The position numbers and the translations under genes are program-made. A DNA stretch of 64,000 bases from assembly GCA_020636575.1 (NCBI GenBank), contig JACJXP010000005.1:1-64000 (forward strand), given 5' to 3'. Under the pieces are notes generated by a model, which saw only the letters and a list, made by a program, of their open reading frames with translations, did no database searches and was not told the DNA's origin. Of the stretch, positions 27,053 to 35,274 are shown one piece after another (positions within the stretch are counted from its first letter, which is position 1; the number at the start of each line of letters is the position of its first letter). This DNA is from Chitinophagales bacterium. Its GTDB lineage: Bacteria; Bacteroidota; Bacteroidia; Chitinophagales; Chitinophagaceae.

Positions 27053-27740
27053 AAGTGGCTATATAACACCAATCGCCTCCACAATCAATACATTTACTGT
27101 TATCTATACCTATTAATTCAATAAGCGACTGTTGTTCGGAGAAAAAATGCAGATGTAAGTCGAGTGTGTAATAAAAATATTTTTGCCTTGGAGTAACGAT
27201 TATTAGTTGCCTTTTAGCTACCCGTTTAAGCTCAGATATAGCTTTTTTAATATCAGGGATATGTTCAATTGTATGGCTGCAGGTAACGATGTCAAATGCA
27301 TTGTCAGGAAATGGTAAATTAAGTATTGACCCCTCAGTATATTCACTATTCGCAAAGCCAGGGTTTTTTATTACATCACATCCATGAATTGACAAATTGG
27401 TTTTTTCTTTAACCAGGTTGAGCCAGTATCCTCTTCCGCATCCAACATCAAGGATATTCGTACTTTCTTTATCGAGGTTTAAAAGCATTGTTTCGATACT
27501 GGCTTTATTAAGGTCTGTTGCACGGTCAGTAGCTCTGCAATCCAGCTCTTTATAGCACCGGCTAAACTCTTCTTCACTCATGTTTTTTACTTCTTTCTTA
27601 AAATCCATGTATAGCCGCACTTTCTTGCCTTTGAACCAATACCAAAAAAAAGGATACATGAACCATCGACTATCCCTAATGGATCTTGGGATATAATTGT
27701 CCATAAATATTCTTATCCTATTGGTAAATCCCCGGTTCAC
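27045..27740 (-). CDS. SAM-dependent methyltransferase (class I)
   Basis: The last gene of the six-gene operon led by riboflavin synthase. It carries the class I SAM-binding motif DVGCGRGYW and the later block FDIVTCSHTIEHI, as in UbiE/COQ5-like Methyltransf_11 proteins. The start chosen is GTG at 27738-27740, whose last bases overlap the TGA stop of the upstream membrane protein (GTGA), indicating translational coupling. This gives 231 residues and keeps the region RIRIFMDNYIPRSIRDSRWF. Substrate is unknown; the operon suggests a lipid-linked glycan or lipid. The gene ends converging on the HscA-like gene with an 8-base overlap. Confidence 0.82.
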   Translation of the reverse strand: MNRGFTNRIRIFMDNYIPRSIRDSRWFMYPFFWYWFKGKKVRLYMDFKKEVKNMSEEEFSRCYKELDCRATDRATDLNKASIETMLLNLDKESTNILDVGCGRGYWLNLVKEKTNLSIHGCDVIKNPGFANSEYTEGSILNLPFPDNAFDIVTCSHTIEHIPDIKKAISELKRVAKRQLIIVTPRQKYFYYTLDLHLHFFSEQQSLIELIGIDNSKCIDCGGDWCYIATFK

Positions 27741-29902
27741 TTTTTTCTTTTTACGTTTAATAATACAAATCCAAGACAAACAAAACAAAGCGAAGCCAGG
27801 GCATATATAAGCAGGTATTGTTCACGATAGGTAAACTGAATTGTATTGTTGCCAGGCGGTACTACAATACCCATAAAAGAGAGATTAGCTAAATGAATCG
27901 ATGTTTTCTTTCCGTTAATTGTAGCATACCAGTTAGGGTACTTATTTTGCTGAATAACTAAAAATGCTTCATTTTCATTTTTACACTCTATTCTAAATAG
28001 CCCGGGATTGAACTTTGTTATTGAAATACTGTTTGTATTGGTTTGGTTTGTAGTTTTCAACTTATCTGAATTACTTTCAACAAAAGCAACTCTCTTACTA
28101 GTCGGGTGTTTGATAAATGATGCAGTGTCTCTTACATTCAAAAGTGTATCTGCAAAGTAAACGAAGGGGTATTCAATTATTTTTTCTCTGAATGTTATAT
28201 AGTCCCAAAATCCCTCCTGTGTCGAAAGATTGGAAGGGGTGATTACATAATCTGATCTGCCGGGCTTCTTGTTATATGGATTAAGACAACCGATCTGGTC
28301 AAAGTAAGCCATTCCGTCTTTTGAAAATTCTTTTACTGATTGTGCTGCATCGGGTATAGGATAACCTTTTGGGAGTTTATTAATTATGCTTTGGGCTTCT
28401 GAAGGAGGTGTTTTTCTGACAAATGTTAACGGTAACATTCCCTGGCAAACAATTATCATATCTGCTAATAATAATATAGGTAACCACTTTTTAAGAATAT
28501 CTTTTTTTAAACAAAGTAAGCTAACGCCTATAATTACTAATGCAAGAATACTGTTCAGGAACAAATAATCAGCGAACTGCAGATCATCCAGCACCTGCTT
28601 GAGATTATTAGCATTAAAAAGTGCTTTTGAGTCATTAATTCTCGATAGGATATTACTATTAAATAAGGACCATCCAAATAAACCTAGTATAATAAAAAAG
28701 AAGGAGATGATTATTTTATTTAGAGTGGCATTCCCTTTTTCAGGATTCGTTACATAGTAATTAATTGCATAGGCAGATAAAATCTGGCCGGAGAAAATAA
28801 AAAACAATTTTGCATTTGCCGGATGCCTGAACGAATCCATCAGGGGAAGGAATTTATAGCTAAGCACCCGTAATATTCCCATCTCGCCCAGGCTAAACAG
28901 CACCATTAATATAAACAGGGTAATAAGGAACTTCTGAACAAAATTTTTTCGGGGATACTTGATAAGAAACCAAATAAAGAATGCAAAAGGAATTAATCCA
29001 AGATAGCAATTTCGGATTAAAGGATCAGTTGCTTCAAAGGCTTTGCCAGCTTGTGTGGCCCAGGGTGCCAACAATGAAATGAAATTGGCCGGAGCCATTG
29101 AGTTAGTGAGGGCTACGTCTATACTAACACCTTTGCCACGATTAATAGATTCAAGAAAGGGGATATATGATAAAATTGCAGGAAGGCATGTGATCAGGAA
29201 TGTAATTATAATTGTAGAAACCGGAACTAAAAACCTTTTGAATGATATTTGAAAATTGGTTTGTCGCCAATGCCCGATAAATGTTGCTAATGTATACCCG
29301 GCAACAATATAGATTGTAATAATAAAGTCAGCCGGATAAGCACAAAGTAGCATCAGGGACATCGAAAGGCCAAGTAAGAATGCGCTTTTGATAGTGAATT
29401 TGCTAAAACAGCGAATTGTATTTAGAAAAACGAATGGGAAAATTGCTGCAGCATAAAGCCAGTTAAGAAATTGCCCAGCATCGCTGATATATCCGTTTAA
29501 TATATAGGCAGCCCCGATAATAATAGCAATTTTGGATTCTATTTGTAGGTGTCTGAGCAGGCGATACATGCCTATTCCTGCCATAAATATTACAAGGATA
29601 GTTTCTATGTGTAACCAGTAAATATCATATTGCCTGATCAGGCTCATCAGGATCACAAAAGGATTCCAAACGCCACTTTGCATATCGGCATGTAACGGAT
29701 AGCCCATATTGATATAGGCAGACCATGAAGGAAAGTACCCATGTTGAATAGCTTCACTTGTATTATACCTCATAGCGAGGAAGTAATTAATAGCGTCATT
29801 CTTAAGGCTAAAGGCCATTGACGAAACAGGCCAGTATGCAATTACTGTAACAAGTAGTAAGAAAAGGTATGCAGATATGTCATTGTATCGGGATTTTCTC
29901 AT
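27737..29902 (-). CDS. YfhO-like polytopic membrane protein
   Basis: A 721-residue integral membrane protein with a dozen or so hydrophobic helices and a soluble C-terminal part before a last helix (LLIYALASLCFVCLGFVLL). The layout (N-terminal helix, long loop with LKNDAINYFLAMRY, and a late beta-rich section ending FTYREQYLLIY) fits the YfhO family of putative GT-C-like glycosyltransferases that use polyprenyl-phosphate sugars. The ATG at 29902 overlaps the preceding glycosyltransferase stop by 4 bases, and the stop overlaps the next gene's GTG. A GT2 enzyme of dolichyl-phosphate-glucose type directly upstream could supply its donor. That pairing is inference. Confidence 0.75.
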   Translation of the reverse strand: MRKSRYNDISAYLFLLLVTVIAYWPVSSMAFSLKNDAINYFLAMRYNTSEAIQHGYFPSWSAYINMGYPLHADMQSGVWNPFVILMSLIRQYDIYWLHIETILVIFMAGIGMYRLLRHLQIESKIAIIIGAAYILNGYISDAGQFLNWLYAAAIFPFVFLNTIRCFSKFTIKSAFLLGLSMSLMLLCAYPADFIITIYIVAGYTLATFIGHWRQTNFQISFKRFLVPVSTIIITFLITCLPAILSYIPFLESINRGKGVSIDVALTNSMAPANFISLLAPWATQAGKAFEATDPLIRNCYLGLIPFAFFIWFLIKYPRKNFVQKFLITLFILMVLFSLGEMGILRVLSYKFLPLMDSFRHPANAKLFFIFSGQILSAYAINYYVTNPEKGNATLNKIIISFFFIILGLFGWSLFNSNILSRINDSKALFNANNLKQVLDDLQFADYLFLNSILALVIIGVSLLCLKKDILKKWLPILLLADMIIVCQGMLPLTFVRKTPPSEAQSIINKLPKGYPIPDAAQSVKEFSKDGMAYFDQIGCLNPYNKKPGRSDYVITPSNLSTQEGFWDYITFREKIIEYPFVYFADTLLNVRDTASFIKHPTSKRVAFVESNSDKLKTTNQTNTNSISITKFNPGLFRIECKNENEAFLVIQQNKYPNWYATINGKKTSIHLANLSFMGIVVPPGNNTIQFTYREQYLLIYALASLCFVCLGFVLLNVKRKK

Positions 29903-30633
29903 CTGCTATGTCGATAATATTTCCTAAGAGTGAAAACTTCTTTTAATATCTGGAAAAAGTTATACCATCTGAGCTTTGATCCTTTTTTTTCTGTCCATTC
30001 TTTTACAGGTTCTTCAATGCCCGATGCATTAAGATCGCCATAAATATTGTGAATACGGCAAAGCAGTTCAACATCAAAAAGCCATTTAGTATGAAACTTT
30101 TCGGCAAACAGGGAAGGTGCCATTTCTTTTTCAAAAATTTTTGCACTGCATTGGGTATCATAAACGTCAAGCTTAATGAGCCAGCCAACAATAGTTGCTA
30201 TTACCCTGCTATAGAAATGCCGCCATTCGTTTCTGATGATCTTTGATCCAACCTTCTTTATCCGGCTACCCAGGATAAATTTGTAATCATTGGTTATTAA
30301 TATTTCAAAAAGCCGATATAATTCAGTTGGAGATATTGAAAGATCGGCATCAATAAATCCATGATGAGTAGCCGCATTAGTTTTAAGGCTTTCAAGAAAG
30401 CCACTTCTTACTGCTTCGGCTTTTCCCATCCTTTTTTTATGTGTAATAATACTTATGCGAGATGGATTTGATAATTGGATATCATTTAGAACTTCCCTGG
30501 TTTTATCAGTGCTGCCATCATTTACAAAAACAATTGAAATGTTTCCTTTGTCAGAAAGAAAATCCTGGATCACTTTTCCTTGTAATCGCTTTTCTTCGTT
30601 ATAACAGGGGATTATTATTGAGAGGGATGGCAT
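29899..30633 (-). CDS. GT2 glycosyltransferase, polyprenyl-phosphate glucose/mannose synthase-like
   Basis: A family 2 glycosyltransferase expected to move a sugar from a nucleotide donor to polyprenyl phosphate on the cytoplasmic face. From ATG at 30631-30633 it has 244 residues, beginning SLSIIIPCYNEE. The nucleotide-binding FVNDGSTD, the acidic metal site in GFIDADLS, and the TQCSAKIF...WLFDVELL block are typical of the dolichyl-phosphate beta-glucosyltransferase (ALG5-like) group. A longer reading starting upstream is rejected since the homologous N-terminus starts here. It overlaps the upstream methyltransferase by 19 bases and the downstream YfhO-like gene by 4, so the three are coupled. 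Confidence 0.87.
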   Translation of the reverse strand: MPSLSIIIPCYNEEKRLQGKVIQDFLSDKGNISIVFVNDGSTDKTREVLNDIQLSNPSRISIITHKKRMGKAEAVRSGFLESLKTNAATHHGFIDADLSISPTELYRLFEILITNDYKFILGSRIKKVGSKIIRNEWRHFYSRVIATIVGWLIKLDVYDTQCSAKIFEKEMAPSLFAEKFHTKWLFDVELLCRIHNIYGDLNASGIEEPVKEWTEKKGSKLRWYNFFQILKEVFTLRKYYRHSR

Positions 30634-31388
30634 ATGATATAACAGGTCAGTCCGGGTAGTTTTATCCCCAGGCGGGCAAGATACCAAGATATTTTAAATT
30701 CTGCCCAGAGCAGAGAGCTGATTAACCGGGTAATCCATTTTCCTTTCTTCCATGTTGTAATTCCATTTCCAGTTGCATTTTTATTTCCGGTAATTTTTTC
30801 TTTTAAAACTGTAAGAATTCTTACAGTAAGCAGGGAGTTGAAAAAATATCCACTATGTTTTACCTGGAATAGTTCTTCTGGAAGCATCCTTTTAGCAGTC
30901 TTAATATTATATCGCTTAAAATGCCCGAGATTTTTATCATGCTGAGAAAAAAGAAACTGGTATGCTGGCACGGTAATGAGTATACTGGTATCTTGATTAA
31001 CTCCTGGTAATTCTAGCACTTCTTTCAAAAGCATTTCAGGATGTTCAACATGTTCCAGAACATCCATCATGACAACAATATCTATACTTCCAGGTTGGGT
31101 TGGAACTGATGAAAGCCTGTTGTAAAAATGAAGATTAGAAGGTTTGTTTTTGCTGATAGAAGTAAGGGTCTTATCGGTATAACTGCTGTCAACTGCATAT
31201 ACTTCTGAACATTTATAGTTTATTGCTATCGAATTTGCCAGAAAGGCATCCCCGCTTCCTATATCAACAATTTTGCTTTGTTGTTTCGATTTGGACACCC
31301 AAAAGGTCAGGACTTTACTTCTTACTATTTCCCATGGATGCCTTCTGAAGTTTTGACCTTCTATCTCTATGAATTCTTTTACATCCAT
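30615..31388 (-). CDS. SAM-dependent methyltransferase (class I)
   Basis: A 257-residue class I methyltransferase: VDIGSGDAFLANSI is the SAM-binding loop, VYAVDSS the second strand, and VVMMDVLEHVEHP the post-II motif. The C-terminal third is hydrophobic (WAEFKISWYLARLGIKLPG), suggesting membrane association. The start is ATG at 31386-31388; an upstream TTG adds only three residues. It lies 19 bases after the acyltransferase and overlaps the GT2 gene by 19 bases. Likely modifies a lipid or glycan made by the operon; the target is not identifiable. Confidence 0.82.
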   Translation of the reverse strand: MDVKEFIEIEGQNFRRHPWEIVRSKVLTFWVSKSKQQSKIVDIGSGDAFLANSIAINYKCSEVYAVDSSYTDKTLTSISKNKPSNLHFYNRLSSVPTQPGSIDIVVMMDVLEHVEHPEMLLKEVLELPGVNQDTSILITVPAYQFLFSQHDKNLGHFKRYNIKTAKRMLPEELFQVKHSGYFFNSLLTVRILTVLKEKITGNKNATGNGITTWKKGKWITRLISSLLWAEFKISWYLARLGIKLPGLTCYIICHPSQ

Positions 31389-31407
31389 TTTTAACAATTA
31401 TCAACTA

Positions 31408-32493
31408 CTATACAAATGATTTTTTCAGTTTTAAGAAAAATGATTCGAAATAATTAAGGGAAAGCCAGCTTATCCCAACAGCTATGATAATACATGAGAA
31501 AGAGTTGAGAAAATGTGCAGTCATTGTTGTTCTTGTTTTTTCAAATAAAGGAAGGATCAATGGGGTAAAAATCAGGTATATAGGCCAATGAAACACATAT
31601 AACCCGTATGAGATATTGCCAAAGAATTTCATAAAGCCATTGGTGAAAAGGAAGTTGACCAGTTTATTATTTCCTTTTATGCCTTCATAAACCAACAGAG
31701 ATAGTAGAATGGCGAACGTTGTATATCCGGCAATGGCGAGATAGGGGAGAGTAAACCGCTGCCATTGGTTTAAAAAATAGAATAGGAAGTTTAGTCCTGC
31801 CATTGAGAACACAATAACTGAAAAGTATTTATTTAGAAAGTCAGGTTTTTCTCTGCATAAAAGTGCCAGGATGCTACCAATGCAAATACCATCTATCCTG
31901 GAAAAAGTGTAAAGATTAAAATAAGCAAGACTTTCTATCTGGTATAGCCAAACGATCAGTCTTAATGATATAACAAGTGCAAGTACAATTGCTAAAAGTA
32001 TTATTAGTCGCTTAGGTTTTTTAATAAGGAGGATTAAAAAAGGCCATACCAGGTAAAATTGCTCTTCAACAGCCAATGACCATAAGTGGTGTAATATATT
32101 AGCTGACTGGTCGGGTTTAAAAATGTATAACCAGTTTTGCAAATACCCCCATAACCATACCTGATTAGTGGTATAATAGGAAAGGTCTGGATTGTCAAAA
32201 AGTCGGGGATAAATAAGCAAGAAGAAAATCAATGTCAAATAATACAGGGGGAATATTCTCAGGATCCTTCTCATATAAAAGTTCTTGAGAAAGTTTTTTT
32301 GCCCCAGGCTCCTTAGCAGAATATCAGTGATCAAAAAACCAGATAAAACAAAGAAAAGATCAACGCCAAGCCAGCCGAAGAAAAAGTAGTCAATAAATCC
32401 GAAATTATGATAGACCACAACAAGGAGAATAGCCAACCCTCTTAACCCGTCTAATGCAGGATAATAGGGCTTTTGTATTTCCGCAGGATCCAT
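31408..32493 (-). CDS. Membrane acyltransferase, family 3 (OafA/YrhL-like)
   Basis: An inner-membrane O-acyltransferase that typically acetylates or acylates surface sugars. The 361-residue protein has about ten hydrophobic helices. The family start DGLRGLAILLVVVYHN, with the catalytic-region His, and FFVLSGFLI are followed by the WSLAVEEQFYLVWP motif, all diagnostic of acyltransferase 3. It has no SGNH tail. It begins 15 bases after ribE and ends 19 bases before the methyltransferase, so it belongs to the glycan-type operon. The acceptor is unknown. Confidence 0.93.
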   Translation of the reverse strand: MDPAEIQKPYYPALDGLRGLAILLVVVYHNFGFIDYFFFGWLGVDLFFVLSGFLITDILLRSLGQKNFLKNFYMRRILRIFPLYYLTLIFFLLIYPRLFDNPDLSYYTTNQVWLWGYLQNWLYIFKPDQSANILHHLWSLAVEEQFYLVWPFLILLIKKPKRLIILLAIVLALVISLRLIVWLYQIESLAYFNLYTFSRIDGICIGSILALLCREKPDFLNKYFSVIVFSMAGLNFLFYFLNQWQRFTLPYLAIAGYTTFAILLSLLVYEGIKGNNKLVNFLFTNGFMKFFGNISYGLYVFHWPIYLIFTPLILPLFEKTRTTMTAHFLNSFSCIIIAVGISWLSLNYFESFFLKLKKSFV

Positions 32494-32508
32494 TGGCAGT
32501 TCTTTGGG

Positions 32509-33105
32509 TTAGCTGTTCTTTCCCAAAGATAACTTTCTAAGAATATACTTACCCAGAATATCAAACTCGAGATTTACTTTATCGCCGGGTTTAAGTTCCT
32601 TGATATTTGTATGTTCAAAAGTGTAAGGTATTATGGCAACTGAGAAACGTTTCTTTTTTACGTTAAAGGCGGTCAGACTGATGCCATTCACACTAATAGA
32701 GCCTTTTTCAATGATTAATGAAGCAAACATTTTGGGGAATGTTAGCTCGATTTCACGGCTCCCATCCTTTTCTTTTATATTCTTACACACACCTGTCGTA
32801 TCAACATGTCCCTGAACAATATGGCCATCAAGCCGGCTGGTAGGCAGAAGACATCTTTCAAGATTGATCAAAGCACCCTTTTCTAAGTGAGAGAAATTTG
32901 TTTTATCAAGGGTTTCCTGTATAGCTGTGACTTTATGTTGATTTTCGGACACTTCTTCTACAGTAAGGCACACTCCATTATGGCTAACACTCTGGTCAGG
33001 TTTTAATTGATTGGAAATATCAGATTCTATCCAAAAGCTCATATTGGATCCATTTGCATCTATATCCTTAATCCGACCGGTGGTTTCGACTATTCCTGTA
33101 AACAT
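32509..33105 (-). CDS. ribE: Riboflavin synthase, alpha chain
   Basis: Catalyses dismutation of two 6,7-dimethyl-8-ribityllumazine molecules to riboflavin in the cytoplasm. It has 198 residues with two similar lumazine-binding halves: MFTGIVETTGRI at the start with VCLTV near residue 50, and LDGHIVQGHVDTTG with SISVNGISLTAF in the second half. Length and motifs are standard. It is the first gene of the minus-strand operon and is divergent from rpsU, with about 107 bases between the starts. Its association with surface-modification genes is by position only; no functional link is evident. Confidence 0.96.
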   Translation of the reverse strand: MFTGIVETTGRIKDIDANGSNMSFWIESDISNQLKPDQSVSHNGVCLTVEEVSENQHKVTAIQETLDKTNFSHLEKGALINLERCLLPTSRLDGHIVQGHVDTTGVCKNIKEKDGSREIELTFPKMFASLIIEKGSISVNGISLTAFNVKKKRFSVAIIPYTFEHTNIKELKPGDKVNLEFDILGKYILRKLSLGKNS

Positions 33106-33137
33106 GGGGGCAAGTTAGCTGAATTCGGTTTTTCTTC

Positions 33138-33165
33138 TTTGTTTAATAAAAACATACTATCTTTG
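33138..33165 (+). promoter_or_regulatory. Promoter of rpsU
   Basis: TTTG (33138-33141), a 16-base spacer and TATCTTTG (33158-33165) followed by C. The spacer is a little shorter than the 19-20 seen at other promoters here. Predicted leader is about 40 bases, enough for the Shine-Dalgarno sequence. Confidence 0.75.
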
Positions 33166-33193
33166 CATGCCTTAAAAAAGGATAAAAAGTACC

Positions 33194-33202
33194 AAAGGAG
33201 GT
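33194..33202 (+). promoter_or_regulatory. Extended perfect Shine-Dalgarno sequence of rpsU
   Basis: AAAGGAGGT is a nine-base perfect complement to the conserved 16S rRNA 3' end, ending 10 bases before the rpsU ATG. I saw no comparable Shine-Dalgarno sequence upstream of the other genes whose start regions I examined. In Bacteroidota the anti-Shine-Dalgarno is normally occluded by bS21, bS18 and bS6, and rpsU is a noted exception, fitting autoregulation by bS21. Confidence 0.9.
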
Positions 33203-33212
33203 ATAAATAATT

Positions 33213-33410
33213 ATGCTAATTATCGATTCAAAAGATTGCGAAAACATCGACAAAGCGTTGAAGAAGTACAAAAAGAAGTTTGAGAAATCAAAGGTTCTCC
33301 TTCAATTGCGTGACCGTCAGAGCTTTACCAAACCATCTGTAAGGCGTCGCGGTGAGATATTAAAAGCGATCTACAAGCAACAGATAGCAAGCGGAAAAAT
33401 AGAAGGTTAA
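33213..33410 (+). CDS. rpsU: Ribosomal protein bS21
   Basis: Small 30S subunit protein near the 16S 3' end. It has 65 residues, highly basic, with IDKALKKYKKKFEKSK and the S21 signature SFTKPSVRRRGEIL. The start is ATG at 33213, fixed by the strong Shine-Dalgarno sequence 10 bases upstream. It is followed by an intrinsic terminator at 33437, so it forms a single-gene transcript from its own promoter. In Flavobacterium, bS21 helps hide the anti-Shine-Dalgarno; free bS21 shortage would therefore favour rpsU translation, a feedback loop inferred here. Confidence 0.97.
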   Translation: MLIIDSKDCENIDKALKKYKKKFEKSKVLLQLRDRQSFTKPSVRRRGEILKAIYKQQIASGKIEG

Positions 33411-33436
33411 AACTACCTTTCTCCAGCATATTTGAG

Positions 33437-33475
33437 GTAGCTGCAAAGTTTCATAGCTTTACAGCTACTTTTTTT
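33437..33475 (+). terminator. Intrinsic terminator of rpsU
   Basis: GTAGCTG (33437-33443) pairs with CAGCTAC (33462-33468), and AAAG with CTTT inside after one mismatch, followed by T7. The stop codon is 27 bases upstream. Confidence 0.88.
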
Positions 33476-33485
33476 ATGCCAATCC

Positions 33486-34379
33486 ATGAAGAAATCACTA
33501 CAATCCTTTTTTGATTATCTCAAGTTCGAGAAACGATACTCCTCTCATACTTTAACAGCATATAGATCTGACCTTGAGGGGTTCATGGATTTTGTTCAAA
33601 GAGAGTTTGGAGAAGTACAACTATCCGAAATTTCTCATTCTATTGTACGTACCTGGCTTGCTGTTCTAAGAGATGAAGGTTTAGACACAAAGTCTATCCG
33701 TAGAAAACTATCATCCCTGAAATCCTTTTTTAAACACATGTTGCGGATGGGGGTTCTGGAGACCTCTCCCATGGCACAGGTAATAACACCGAAAGCGGGC
33801 AAAAAACTACCTGTATTTATGAAAGAAGAGGATACTGCTCAGGTTTCTGAAACGTTGACCTCTTCATCAGACGACTGGAAATCACTCAATATGCAGATGC
33901 TCATCAATATTTTTTACGCAACCGGAATGCGTTTGAGTGAGCTTGTGAATCTGAAAGAAAAGCAAATTGATTTTTCAAGGGGGCATATAAGAGTTTTAGG
34001 AAAAGGGAATAAGGAAAGAATTATTCCGGTAAGCCAGGATGTTTTACAGCAAATTCGACGTTATAAGGATTTGAAAAGGAAAGAATTTGGGTCCGGTTCA
34101 TGTGAATACTTTTTGGTTACTGAGAAAGGGAGAAAACTTTATCCAAAATATGCCTACCTGTTAGTTAAAAAAGCATTGTCAGAGGTAACGACACTTGAAA
34201 AAAAGAGTCCGCATGTGCTGCGACATACTTTTGCCACCCACATTTTAAACAATGGGGCCAATTTAAATGCGGTCAAAGAGCTATTGGGCCATAGCAGCCT
34301 TGCAGCCACACAGGTTTATACTCATAATACAATTGAAAAGCTAAAGGATGTTCATAAGAAAGCACATCCCCGTTCATGA
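33486..34379 (+). CDS. xerC: Tyrosine recombinase XerC/XerD
   Basis: A site-specific recombinase that resolves chromosome dimers at dif. The 297-residue protein has an N-terminal SAM-like core-binding domain (about 1-90) and a C-terminal catalytic domain with Arg149 (GMRLSE), Lys173 (GKGNKER), His243 and Arg246 (HVLRHTFATH), His269 (LLGHSS) and the nucleophile Tyr278. All catalytic residues are present, and the length fits housekeeping Xer proteins, not integrases of mobile elements. The gene lies between rpsU and hpf, a typical core location. XerC versus XerD cannot be decided from this window. Confidence 0.92.
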   Translation: MKKSLQSFFDYLKFEKRYSSHTLTAYRSDLEGFMDFVQREFGEVQLSEISHSIVRTWLAVLRDEGLDTKSIRRKLSSLKSFFKHMLRMGVLETSPMAQVITPKAGKKLPVFMKEEDTAQVSETLTSSSDDWKSLNMQMLINIFYATGMRLSELVNLKEKQIDFSRGHIRVLGKGNKERIIPVSQDVLQQIRRYKDLKRKEFGSGSCEYFLVTEKGRKLYPKYAYLLVKKALSEVTTLEKKSPHVLRHTFATHILNNGANLNAVKELLGHSSLAATQVYTHNTIEKLKDVHKKAHPRS

Positions 34380-34506
34380 TCAATTTTAAGAAAATTATGC
34401 TTGGAAACTATTTCTTTTTGTACTAATTTGAAATTGACATAAGACCCAGCCCTATTGAGAAGGAATGAGTTCTTTATTTATTATTTCACAGTTTAATTTC
34501 ATGACT

Positions 34507-34806
34507 ATGAACGTACAGATTCAAGCGGTTCATTTTGATGCAGACATTAAATTATTAGACCATGTTAACCGTAAGCTGGAAAAGCTTCAAAACTTTAATG
34601 ATCGCATTGTTCAGGTAAATGTTTTTTTAAAACTGGATAATGTAGTGCATTCGATCAAAGATAAAATTGCAGAGATCCGGGTGCATATTCCAAGACACAA
34701 TTTCTTTGTAAAATCAACCAGTAAATCTTTTGAAGAGTCCTTCGATGATGCATTGGGGACCATGATAGGTCAACTGAAAAAGAATAAAGAAAAAAAAGCA
34801 GCATAG
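34507..34806 (+). CDS. hpf: Ribosome hibernation promoting factor (short HPF/RaiA type)
   Basis: Binds the 30S subunit decoding region and inactivates ribosomes under stress. From the ATG at 34507 it has 99 residues, starting MNVQIQAVHFDAD, the usual HPF beginning; ATGs at 34501 and 34465 are in frame but add non-family residues. The fold's signature is seen in LLDHVNRKLEKLQ and, near the end, KSFEESFDDALGTMIGQLKK. It lacks the C-terminal dimerisation domain of long HPF. It is followed within two bases of the stop by a strong terminator, and precedes the tRNA-tuf unit. Confidence 0.92.
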   Translation: MNVQIQAVHFDADIKLLDHVNRKLEKLQNFNDRIVQVNVFLKLDNVVHSIKDKIAEIRVHIPRHNFFVKSTSKSFEESFDDALGTMIGQLKKNKEKKAA

Positions 34807-34807
34807 T

Positions 34808-34833
34808 AAAAAACCTCCTTCGGGAGGTTTTTT
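34808..34833 (+). terminator. Intrinsic terminator of hpf
   Basis: AAAAAACCTCC pairs perfectly with GGAGGTTTTTT around a TTCG tetraloop, directly after the stop codon. The 229 bases from here to the first tRNA hold the tRNA promoter and its leader hairpins, and nothing else I recognise. Confidence 0.95.
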
Positions 34834-34959
34834 GTTTTATAGCAGTAATCAATAAGCACTTCTGATTCTAATTTGTGGGCCAGGTCGATCGCATCCGGGA
34901 ATGCTCACTATTTTATTCACAACTACCTGAAAACAAGTTAAAAAATAACCCCATCAAAA

Positions 34960-34990
34960 TTTTTACAAATACCAAATTCCCTTACCTTTG
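34960..34990 (+). promoter_or_regulatory. Promoter of the tRNA-tuf unit
   Basis: TACCTTTG (34983-34990) followed by C matches TAnnTTTG. A T5 run at 34960-34964, 18 bases upstream, is the best -33 candidate, though it lacks the G. Confidence 0.75.
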
Positions 34991-34993
34991 CCT

Positions 34994-35055
34994 CCCCAAT
35001 TAAATGGGGGTAGTTCTTTATTGTCTTTTCCGACCTCTACCAGCCAGGCGGAAAA
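34994..35055 (+). other. Two hairpins in the leader of the tRNA-tuf transcript
   Basis: Just after the predicted start, CCCCA (34994-34998) can pair with TGGGG (35005-35009). Then TTTTCCG (35026-35032) pairs with CGGAAAA (35049-35055), seven bases before the first tRNA. These may guide 5' processing of the tRNA precursor or stabilise the leader. Confidence 0.5.
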
Positions 35056-35062
35056 CATATCC

Positions 35063-35135
35063 GCCACCTTAGCTCAGCTGGTAGAGCAACTGATTTGTAA
35101 TCAGTAGGTCGCCAGTTCGATTCTGGCAGGTGGCT
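35063..35135 (+). tRNA. tRNA-Thr (anticodon TGT)
   Basis: A full cloverleaf: acceptor GCCACCT/AGGTGGC, anticodon stem ACTGA/TCAGT with loop TTTGTAA (anticodon TGT, reading ACA), T-loop GTTCGATTC, discriminator T at 35135. It is the first tRNA of the four ahead of tuf. Confidence 0.96.
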
Positions 35136-35141
35136 CAGGAT

Positions 35142-35224
35142 GGGCAAGTAGCCAAGTGGCCAACGGCAACAGACTGTAAATCTGTCCTCTTCGGAGTTCG
35201 GTGGTTCGAATCCATCCTTGCCCA
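35142..35224 (+). tRNA. tRNA-Tyr (anticodon GTA)
   Basis: A type II tRNA of 83 bases with a long variable arm. Acceptor GGGCAAG/CTTGCCC, anticodon loop CTGTAAA with GTA, T-loop GTTCGAATC, discriminator A. It starts six bases after tRNA-Thr. Confidence 0.96.
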
Positions 35225-35274
35225 CTTTATTCACTCAAGCTTTAGCGAAAGTGAAAAAGTTCTTTAAAATACCA

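Noticed and set aside
27741..27788. Longer methyltransferase start overlapping the YfhO-like gene by 52 bases
   Set aside because: GTG at 27740 overlaps the upstream stop as GTGA, a normal coupling, and keeps the conserved region.
33486..34379. Tyrosine recombinase as sign of an integrated element
   Set aside because: Housekeeping Xer length and core location; no attachment repeats or element genes nearby.
35037..35234. Open minus-strand frame encoding a 65-residue protein across tRNA-Thr and tRNA-Tyr
   Set aside because: It is the antisense of two intact tRNAs; such frames are a well-known source of false proteins.
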